A DNA stretch of 35,031 nucleotides from NCBI GenBank assembly GCA_031279515.1, contig JAITII010000085.1, positions 1 to 35,031 on the forward strand. Direction: 5' to 3'. The notes beneath the pieces are model-generated. The model was not told the DNA's origin. It saw only the letters and a program-made list of their open reading frames with translations, and ran no database searches. The position numbers and the translations under genes were made by a program. Source of the DNA: Deltaproteobacteria bacterium (lineage in GTDB: Bacteria > Desulfobacterota > Desulfarculia > Adiutricales > Adiutricaceae). This document shows positions 25,414 to 33,020 of the stretch, in pieces; the stretch's first letter is position 1, and every line of letters starts with the position of its first letter.

Positions 25414-28400
25414 ATGAAGCTTCTCATTGTCGAGTCTCCTGGCAAGATTAAAAAGATCCGCTCCATTTTAAAGGATGACTGGAATATTGCAGCTTCCATA
25501 GGACACATTAGGGATCTTCCCCTAAAAACCTTAGGGGTCTATCCCCCTGAGTTTAAGCCTATGTATATCCCCACAGAGCGGGGGGAAAGGGTAATTGAAG
25601 AGCTTAAGCAAAGGGCATCTGCGGCATCAGAGGTCTATTTAGCCACTGACCCGGACAGGGAAGGTGAGGCCATAGCCTGGCATGTGGCAGAATCTTTGGA
25701 GCTAAAGGATCCCAAAAGGGTCACCTATTCCGAGATAACGGAAACTGCCATCAACAAGGCCTTAGCTGCCCCCAGGTCCATAGACATGAATCTAGTAAGG
25801 GCCCAGGAGGGCAGAAGGGTCCTAGATAGGCTCTTTGGCTATACTGTGTCATCAGCTTTAAAGACGGCCTCAGGCAGGGTCTTCTCAGCTGGCAGGGTCC
25901 AGTCTCCGGCCCTGCGCCTGGTAGTGGAAAGGGAGAGAGCTATCCGCGACTTTAAGCCTCTAACCCACTATGGGGTAGAGTTGTACTTTGGTCCCAAGGG
26001 AGAGCCCAATACCTATAAGGCGGTCTTAAATCCCAAAAACCTTCTTTTATTAGGCCAGTCCCATTTCCAAGACAAAAAATTAGCTGAGAAAATTTGCGCC
26101 ATAAAAGAGCTAATAGTAAGCTCTTTTTCAGAAACTAATACCAAAGAAAACCCTCCGGCTCCCTTTATCACCTCCACTTTACAGCAGGCTTCCAGCATTA
26201 CCTTAAAGCTAGATCCCAAAGACACGATGGAACTGGCACAAAGGCTCTACGAGGGAGGCTTTATCACTTACATGCGTACCGATAGCCCCAAGCTCTCAGA
26301 GGAGGCCATAGCTGAGATAAGACAAATGGCTACGGAAAAAGGCTACCCCCTCCCCCCAGAACCGAGGGTATTTAGCGCCAAAGAGGGTTCCCAGGAGGCC
26401 CATGAGGCCATAAGGCCCACCTCCTTCAAGGTAGAAGAAGCTGGCCAGACAGAAAAAGAAAAGGCCCTCTACCGCCTTATCTGGGTAAGGTCCATGGCCT
26501 CTCAACTTTCCCAAGCAGTTTATGCCGTGCGGAATGCTAAACTAACAGCCGCAGTTGAGGGCAAGACTATAGAATTTATTGCTGCCGGACGAAAGCTTAT
26601 ATCCAGCGGCTTTAAAGTCCTTACTCCCAATAACCAGGCGGAAGAGGAAAATAAAGAAACAGATGAGCTAAATAACCCAGTCCCCTTATTAAAGGAAGGG
26701 GACAAACTAAGTCCTCATTCTAGCCAGCTTAAGACCAAAAAGACCAACCCGCCCCCTCGCTATACCCAGGCCAGTCTCATTAAAGAATTGGAAAAAAGAG
26801 GCATAGGAAGGCCCTCTACCTACGCCGCCATCATGGAAAACATCACCTCCCGCGGCTATATCCAGTCCTCCCAAAGGCGCCAGCTAATGGCCACAGAGAC
26901 TGGCGAGACCCTCATCTCCTATCTTATTGGGAACTTCGGTTTTTTGGAATACAACTTCACCCGCAGCCTAGAGGAAGATTTAGACGGGATAGCTAAAGGA
27001 AAAGCCCTTTACCTTGAGGTGGTGGCCTCTGCCAATAAGTCTTTGGCAAGTGAACTTTTAGCCTTTGTCAGAAATAATAGGGGGCGCGATAAGTACTCTT
27101 GCCCCGCCTGCGGCGGGCCCTTAATAAACCTACAAAAAGACCCTTTAAAAGCCGGGGGCTATAATTTCTGGAAATGTCAGAACCCTAACTGCGGGGCCAA
27201 TTTTGATGACAAGGCTGGAGCCCCAGACTTAAACTCTCTAAGGCAATCCACCTTAAGCTCCTATACCTGCCGGGTTTGCGCAAGTCCCTTACGGCACCTG
27301 GTAAAAAAAAACTCAAATGACCCTAAAAACGACTATAATTATTGGAGATGCTCAAAGGAAGGCTGTATGACTTACTACAATGACGCGGACAATAAACCCG
27401 ACTACGCCAACGGCCCAGATGCTGATTCCCCCTCCTTTTCCTGCCCAGATTGCAACGCTAGGCTGAGGCATTTGCAAAGGGAAGCAGCCAATGGCGCCTC
27501 TGGTTACAACTACTGGAAATGTCCCCGTGAAAACTGCGGTGCCTTTTATGACGATGCCGGCGGAGAGCCGGACTTTCGTACCAAACGCCGGGTCCTCACC
27601 TCGGGCTACACTTGCCCCAACTGCGAAAGCTATTTAAAGCACACCATCAGGGAAGGGGATCCAAAGACCAAAGCGGGCTCTTATAACTATTGGTACTGCA
27701 GTGACCGCAGCTGCCTTACATATTTCAATGACAAAGATGGTGAGCCGGATTTTAGTACCCAGCGCCGCACCCTTAAGTCAGATGCAAGGTGCCCCAAATG
27801 CAACGCCCCTTTAAGGCATGCGGTAAAAGGACCTGATGCCCAGGGACAGGGGGCTTACAATTATTGGTACTGCTCCAATAAGGACTGCCACAGCTCTTTT
27901 AAAGACAAAGATGGGTCTCCGGATTTTGGCCTTAGCGCACAGGAGCCCGAAGTCAAATGCCCCTCCTGCGGAGAGCCTTTAAGGCACCTTGTGCGCCAAG
28001 GGGAGGGTCAGGGCGCTAGCTATAATTACTGGAAATGCCCCAACCCTAGCTGCGGGTCCCTCTATGATGACAAAGATGGTAGTCCCTTAGTCTCATCCCA
28101 CCGCCAGTCCATCGAAACCCAAGAGCCCTGCCCCAAGTGCGATGAGCCCTTGCGCCACATCTTTAGGGCCCCGGACGCCCAAGGCCAGGGCGGCTATGAC
28201 TACTGGTCCTGCTCCAATAGAGAGTGCCGCGCCTCTTTTGAGGACAAGGATGGGAGCCCTGATTTCGACTCCCCCAGGATCCCAGGGAAGACCAATGTCT
28301 TATGCCCTGCCTGCAATGAGCCTTTACGGCACTTGGTCCGAGAGGGCCAAAGCAAGGCAGATAGCTACAACTACTGGAGATGCTCCAGCGACCTGTGCGG

Positions 28401-30726
28401 CTCTATCTATAATGATATGGACGGGGCACCCGATCCAAAGTCCCGCCGCAGGTCCATACCTTCGGACTATGTCTGCCCCAAGTGCAACGAATTGTTGCGT
28501 CATAGCATTAAGGACCCAGACGGGCTGGGCCAGGGCGGCTATGACTACTGGACTTGCCCCAACCGCCAGTGCCGGGCCTCTTTCCCAGACCAAAATGGAG
28601 CCCCGGACCTTACTAACCTTAAAAGCTCTGAGCTTTCGGACATTAAATGCCCGGCCTGCAATGAGCCTTTAAGGCACCTTATGCGCGAAGGAAGCCCAGA
28701 GGAGAGCTATAACTACTGGAAGTGCACCAATAGCTTATGCGCCTCTTCCTATGACGATCAAGACGGCCAGCCTAATCTAAGCTCCCGCCGCCAGTCCATA
28801 GAATCCCAAGAGACCTGCCCCAAGTGCGCATCTTTCTTAAGGCACAACATTAAGGCCCCGGACCAAGATGGCAAAGGCGGCTACGACTACTGGGCCTGCT
28901 CCAATAGAGAGTGCCGGGCAACATTCAATGATGATAACGGAGCCCCTGATTTTGATAAGCCCAGAATAGGAGGTCTTACGGACATTAAATGCCCCTTTTG
29001 CTCTTCCCCTTTAAGGCATTTAAAACGGGAAGGAAATGAGGCCCAAAGCTATAACTACTGGAGATGCTCAGATAGCCAATGCGGGTCCATCTTTGATGAC
29101 CAAGGTGATAGCCCTAACTTTGAAACCCATAGGCAATCTATTTTAACTTTGATCTCCTGCCCACAGTGCAATGAGCCTTTAAGGCACAGCTTAAAGGCCC
29201 CAAGTCTTACCGGAGAGGGCGGCTATAACTACTGGTCCTGCTCTAACCTAAAGTGCAAGGCCTCCTATAATGATAAAGACGGATCCCCGGATCTGTCTTC
29301 CCCTAGAATCCTAGGCCTCACCGAGGTAAAGTGCCCGGTATGCTCCTCACCTTTGCGGCATTTGGAGCGCAAAGACACCTATAATTACTGGAGATGCACA
29401 AATAGCGACTGCAACACCATCTTCAACGACAAAGACAATGCCCCAGATCCCCAAACCCGTCGCCAATCCATTATTACCCAAATCCCCTGCCCCAAGTGCA
29501 ATGAGCCTTTAAGGCACAACCTAAAAGATGGCGATGGCAGTGAAAACGGCTATAACTACTGGAGTTGCTCCAATAGCCAATGCCGCAGTTATTTTAATGA
29601 CAAGGCAGGAGAACCAGATTTCTTGTCCCCCTACCAAAGGAGACCCCTTTTGACAGATGTTTCATGCCCCTCTTGTGGCAAGCCCCTTTCCCACCTGGTA
29701 AAGGTGGGCGATAACCCCAAAGATAGCTACAATTACTGGAAATGCACTAATGAGCTCTGCGGCTCACGCTTTGAAAACAAAGATGATAAGCCGGACCCCA
29801 CAACAGCCCGCCAGTCCATCCTAAGTCCCATCCTCTGCCCCAAGTGCAGCAATTTTCTCCGCCACAACATAAAGCCCGATAGCCCTGACTCCAAAGGCTA
29901 TAACTTCTGGGTCTGCTCGGACAGAAATTGCAATTCTTTTTTCAATGACATAGACGGTGCCCCCGACTTTACAGGCAACAACTCATCTTCTACGGAACTT
30001 TCTAATTACACCTGCCCCGACTGCGGGGACGGACTCATCCACATTAAAAGAGAGGGAGGCCAAAAGAGCTATAATTTCTGGAAATGCTCCAATGACACCT
30101 GCGGCAGTTACTTTGAGGACATAAAAGATACGCCGGACTTTGAATCCATCCGCAAATCCGTTATCACCAGTGAGAAGTGCCCGGCCTGCTCCTCACCCTT
30201 AAAGCACAACTTTAGGGACCAAAGCGCCAAGCTGTCTGGCTATGACTATTGGCTCTGCACCAACGCAGAGTGCGGAAAGTCCTTTCAAGACGACATGGGC
30301 GGTCCTGGCCCAGAGAGGATAAAGTCACAGAGCACAGTTTCCGACTACAAATGCCCCGATTGCGGCAAGCCCTTGCGCCACATCGTGAAACCAGACGATC
30401 CCACAAGCCGCGGCTATAACTTCTGGGGCTGCACCGGTTACCCAGACTGCCAAACCACCTTAGCAGATGACAACGGTAAGCCCGGAGCCAAAAACGCACC
30501 CCGTAATGTACCCAGCGGCTTCAAATGCCCCAGATGCCAGAGCGACCTCTTTCACCGCAAGGGGATAAGTAACAAAACCGGTTCGGAATACGATTTCTTT
30601 GCCTGTTCCAACCCAAGCTGCCGGGCCATCTACAATACCAAAAACGATGAGCCGGATATCCCTGAGGTCATTCGCAAGCAGCTAAAAGAACAGGGCATAG
30701 ACCTGGGCCGGGCGATAAACAAATAG
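25414..30726 (+). CDS. topA: DNA topoisomerase I with a 21-module zinc-ribbon C-terminus
   Basis: Type IA topoisomerase that relaxes negative supercoils through a 5'-phosphotyrosine. The product is 1770 residues, about twice the size of E. coli TopA (865). The Toprim domain starts at residue 1 with LLIVESPGK and has the acidic motif ATDPDREGEA. The catalytic Tyr is Y286 in GGFITYMRTDSPKLS. GIGRPSTYA and the rest of the core are intact to about residue 550. From C563 to the end there are 21 modules of about 57 residues. The module consensus is CPxC, PLRH, a variable spacer, Y-N/D-Y-W-x-C-x4-C, then an acidic D-x-x-G-x-PDF linker. E. coli has only a few such modules. Only the 20th keeps the classical GCTGYPDC form. 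ATG 25414 with AGG six nt upstream is preferred over TTG 25408. The core should be active; the array likely binds DNA, RNA or a protein partner. Confidence 0.97.
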   Translation: MKLLIVESPGKIKKIRSILKDDWNIAASIGHIRDLPLKTLGVYPPEFKPMYIPTERGERVIEELKQRASAASEVYLATDPDREGEAIAWHVAESLELKDPKRVTYSEITETAINKALAAPRSIDMNLVRAQEGRRVLDRLFGYTVSSALKTASGRVFSAGRVQSPALRLVVERERAIRDFKPLTHYGVELYFGPKGEPNTYKAVLNPKNLLLLGQSHFQDKKLAEKICAIKELIVSSFSETNTKENPPAPFITSTLQQASSITLKLDPKDTMELAQRLYEGGFITYMRTDSPKLSEEAIAEIRQMATEKGYPLPPEPRVFSAKEGSQEAHEAIRPTSFKVEEAGQTEKEKALYRLIWVRSMASQLSQAVYAVRNAKLTAAVEGKTIEFIAAGRKLISSGFKVLTPNNQAEEENKETDELNNPVPLLKEGDKLSPHSSQLKTKKTNPPPRYTQASLIKELEKRGIGRPSTYAAIMENITSRGYIQSSQRRQLMATETGETLISYLIGNFGFLEYNFTRSLEEDLDGIAKGKALYLEVVASANKSLASELLAFVRNNRGRDKYSCPACGGPLINLQKDPLKAGGYNFWKCQNPNCGANFDDKAGAPDLNSLRQSTLSSYTCRVCASPLRHLVKKNSNDPKNDYNYWRCSKEGCMTYYNDADNKPDYANGPDADSPSFSCPDCNARLRHLQREAANGASGYNYWKCPRENCGAFYDDAGGEPDFRTKRRVLTSGYTCPNCESYLKHTIREGDPKTKAGSYNYWYCSDRSCLTYFNDKDGEPDFSTQRRTLKSDARCPKCNAPLRHAVKGPDAQGQGAYNYWYCSNKDCHSSFKDKDGSPDFGLSAQEPEVKCPSCGEPLRHLVRQGEGQGASYNYWKCPNPSCGSLYDDKDGSPLVSSHRQSIETQEPCPKCDEPLRHIFRAPDAQGQGGYDYWSCSNRECRASFEDKDGSPDFDSPRIPGKTNVLCPACNEPLRHLVREGQSKADSYNYWRCSSDLCGSIYNDMDGAPDPKSRRRSIPSDYVCPKCNELLRHSIKDPDGLGQGGYDYWTCPNRQCRASFPDQNGAPDLTNLKSSELSDIKCPACNEPLRHLMREGSPEESYNYWKCTNSLCASSYDDQDGQPNLSSRRQSIESQETCPKCASFLRHNIKAPDQDGKGGYDYWACSNRECRATFNDDNGAPDFDKPRIGGLTDIKCPFCSSPLRHLKREGNEAQSYNYWRCSDSQCGSIFDDQGDSPNFETHRQSILTLISCPQCNEPLRHSLKAPSLTGEGGYNYWSCSNLKCKASYNDKDGSPDLSSPRILGLTEVKCPVCSSPLRHLERKDTYNYWRCTNSDCNTIFNDKDNAPDPQTRRQSIITQIPCPKCNEPLRHNLKDGDGSENGYNYWSCSNSQCRSYFNDKAGEPDFLSPYQRRPLLTDVSCPSCGKPLSHLVKVGDNPKDSYNYWKCTNELCGSRFENKDDKPDPTTARQSILSPILCPKCSNFLRHNIKPDSPDSKGYNFWVCSDRNCNSFFNDIDGAPDFTGNNSSSTELSNYTCPDCGDGLIHIKREGGQKSYNFWKCSNDTCGSYFEDIKDTPDFESIRKSVITSEKCPACSSPLKHNFRDQSAKLSGYDYWLCTNAECGKSFQDDMGGPGPERIKSQSTVSDYKCPDCGKPLRHIVKPDDPTSRGYNFWGCTGYPDCQTTLADDNGKPGAKNAPRNVPSGFKCPRCQSDLFHRKGISNKTGSEYDFFACSNPSCRAIYNTKNDEPDIPEVIRKQLKEQGIDLGRAINK
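27100..30660 (+). repeat. Array of 21 degenerate zinc-ribbon-coding repeats in topA
   Basis: First cysteine codons occur at 27100, 27268, 27442 and onward to 30526, an average spacing of about 171 nt (57 codons). Each module has four cysteines (CxxC and Cx4C). From roughly module 5 to 17, modules alternate. One type reads CPKC with GGYDYWSCSNRECRASF-like ends; the other reads CPAC with SYNYWKCTNSLCGSIYDD-like ends. This points to growth by duplication of two-module units of about 340 bp. Confidence 0.93.
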
Positions 30727-30741
30727 GAAATATAAGGGAAA

Positions 30742-30770
30742 TAAAAAAAGGCGCTACGCGCCTTTTTTTA
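30742..30770. terminator. Bidirectional terminator between topA and the lipoprotein gene
   Basis: A 13-bp perfect stem (30742-30754 with 30758-30770) has a TAC loop. The inner GGCGC/GCGCC pairs are flanked by seven A and seven T, giving U-runs on both strands. It lies between convergent genes and probably serves both. Confidence 0.92.
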
Positions 30771-30823
30771 TGCCCTTTTAAGCTACAAAAGCTACTAGAT
30801 CTTTGCCCAAATTCCTATTAAGA

Positions 30824-31741
30824 TTAAGCCCTGGTCTCCAAGAGCTCTTTTCTTAACAGGGCAGCTTGTTTTTCCAATTCCAAGATCCTCTTAAAGGAGT
30901 CCTCCCCCTCAAAGGACCTCTCCCAGCCCTCCAGGCAGGGGACGAAACCCTCTGGGAAGCTGACAAGTATAGGCTCTTTGGAGGGATAGCTAAAGTTGGC
31001 ATCGGAGATATCTTCCACTATGTGAAGGGTCATGGAAGTGTGGGCCGGGATACCTCCGTTTTCAAAGACTGGGAGTCCCTCATCATTTTTAAAGCTACTG
31101 CCATTTAAAGACACTACCTTTTCCTGGCCATCGGCTACCAGGATGGCCTCCCAAGGGGACCCGTAATACGCCTTCTGGATGTCCACTAAAGGGAGATCCG
31201 AATCATTTTCCACCTGTAAGGAGATATTCACCATTCCTACAGTGCCCGTTTCTCCCTCTATAGCCTGGACGTCCTCTGGGAGCACAATTTTTACCCTATC
31301 GCGCTGGGCTTCGTAATACTGGTAAAATTCAGAAGGGTCCTTGAGGCTGTCTATCTCCCTTTGGATCTGTTGCAGGCGACCATCTATGTAAGTTATCTTC
31401 AAGGTCCTTCCCTGCTCTATGATGTCGGAAATGGTAAGGCCATCTAAAGACTGCATCCCCTCTGGGCCCTTTCTTTGGGAAAGGACATTATAAAAGGAGC
31501 CCATCTGGTTGATGTCTTCCCTTTGCAGAACGCTCATAGTGATAAGATCGCTTCTGCCATTCATAGCTATGTAGAAATAATTCTGAAAATCGCGCCTTTC
31601 CTGTTCTCCTGCGTCATCCCACATGTCTTGGATACTGTCTACAAAATTTGAGGCACTGGATGTGTCAAGCTTACCTTGGGAACAGGATGCCAAGAGCATT
31701 ACCATAAAAACTAGTGCCAATAATCTTACGTAGAGTTTCAT
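30824..31741 (-). CDS. Putative outer-membrane lipoprotein
   Basis: The 305-residue protein has a lipoprotein signal peptide with lipobox L17-A18-S19-C20. Ser-Gln after the cysteine favours outer-membrane sorting under the +2 rule. GGGGAG five nt upstream (complement of 31747-31752) fixes the start at 31741 rather than 63 nt further upstream. After the signal come a helical region (KLDTSSASNFVDSIQDMW and onward, to about 150) and a beta-rich region (about 165-285). A short Leu/Glu-rich helix ends the protein. The N-terminal part loosely resembles DUF6694-type lipoproteins, but I would not assign it. It would be a substrate of Lgt (1451-2380). It is terminated by the shared hairpin after topA. 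Confidence 0.85.
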   Translation of the reverse strand: MKLYVRLLALVFMVMLLASCSQGKLDTSSASNFVDSIQDMWDDAGEQERRDFQNYFYIAMNGRSDLITMSVLQREDINQMGSFYNVLSQRKGPEGMQSLDGLTISDIIEQGRTLKITYIDGRLQQIQREIDSLKDPSEFYQYYEAQRDRVKIVLPEDVQAIEGETGTVGMVNISLQVENDSDLPLVDIQKAYYGSPWEAILVADGQEKVVSLNGSSFKNDEGLPVFENGGIPAHTSMTLHIVEDISDANFSYPSKEPILVSFPEGFVPCLEGWERSFEGEDSFKRILELEKQAALLRKELLETRA

Positions 31742-32906
31742 TATAACTCCCCAAAAGAAAACTACCTTAGTTTGCAAGAGTAAAAAAAATAATAACCCTA
31801 GCACCTCTTTTAGTGGGCGGGCTAAAACAATACAAAATCTTTCTTTTAAATGGATATTGAAGCCAGGGGAAAATCCCTTTTTTAGGCGGGCTTAATAGTT
31901 TTCTTCATTATAGAGAAATTTAACAAATTTTTAAACCCATAACTCTACTCTCCCCAAGATGCTAGCTAAGCTAGCAAACCCATTTCAAGATGTCATACAA
32001 AAAAACGCCTAAGCTTCCCCTTTTGGCTAGCTTAGCGCAATTGGACCAGACCGCAATATTAATGGCTATCATCAAGATATTGTGGTAAAATTAAAAAAGA
32101 ACCGGCTTACTAGTGGGATAAACTAGCTGAGAGAAAATTTTTACCAAAACTACAAAGCTCTTGTTATTTACTTGCAACTGCTTTATAATTTTTAAGTAAA
32201 TATTCTTGATTAAGAGGCAAAGCATTCTAGCTATTACAAAATGCTTAGCTCTCAATATAATTGCCTGTAATATTAACCAATTTATCCTTATATTCCTGGG
32301 AAGAACAGGATTTTACTACTATATCTTGTGGTTTAATTTAAATCTTAGCCCATATACCCTTGGAACAAAATACCCTTAGGTCCTTTTGCAGCTAATTTTT
32401 TTAATTCACCCCAATCTTTAGCCTATTGACCAAGGGCCAAAGGACTAAAATGCTAGCCTTAGGCCCAAAAAATCCTTGTAATATTAGGTCAAACCTTTAA
32501 TTGCGGCTAAGCATTAGCTTGCAAAAAGACTTAAATTTTTGAATTTTGGCTTAAAAGTTAAACATAGCTCTTCTATAATAAGGAAAATACTTTTTCCCCG
32601 CGAAAAAGAAGAGGCCTTTAAGGCGAAAGACTTGGACAGCCAAAAACAGCGTATCTCTTGGAGACAAACTTTTTAAAGACTTTTAACTACCTAGCTTGTT
32701 TACCTTTAGCCCTTATTAACGAAACTGGCCTTTAAAGCCTAAGATAGGGCTTAAATTTTCCAAAAAAGCTGTAAAGATATTGGATCTAACTAGTAAAGTA
32801 AGCACAATTTTATCTCTAAAACTTTCCAGCCCATGTAAGGTAAAACTATTTTTTTCTCACGGCGAGTATATTGTTAGCTAAATTTTCACCATCAAACACA
32901 AAAAGC
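31742..32906. other. Large AT-rich non-coding region
   Basis: No frame of useful length, tRNA or rRNA is visible in this stretch. It contains closely spaced GCTAGC palindromes (31961-31966, 31970-31975) and a solo 15-nt match (32315-32329, ACTACTATATCTTGT) to the start of the 31-bp array at 4273-4381. The rest looks like unstructured AT-rich sequence, possibly eroded genes. Confidence 0.5.
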
Positions 32907-33000
32907 GTTTTTTGCCTCCGTGGCAAAAAAACTTCTCACTTAAGATGCCGCAAAGGCAGCCCCTTTTGGCATATCTAATAGATGGAACCAATCTATTAGA
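32907..33000 (+). promoter_or_regulatory. Three-hairpin leader before the long acidic protein gene
   Basis: Three stem-loops follow one another. The first is TTTTTTGCC/GGCAAAAAA (32908-32916 with 32922-32930, 5-nt loop). The second is ATGCC/GGCAT (32945-32949, 32968-32972) with an inner AAAGG/CCTTT. The third is a perfect 10-bp TCTAATAGAT/ATCTATTAGA (32974-32983, 32991-33000) ending 20 nt before the ATG. They could form a structured 5' UTR or protein-binding sites. Confidence 0.4.
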
Positions 33001-33020
33001 AAAACCCTTTAGAGTGCATA

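Noticed and set aside
28142..28672. 176-codon plus-strand frame inside topA in another frame
   Set aside because: It merely reads the zinc-ribbon repeats out of frame.
31742..31804. N-terminal extension of the lipoprotein
   Set aside because: The GGGGAG and the lipoprotein signal peptide fix the start at 31741.
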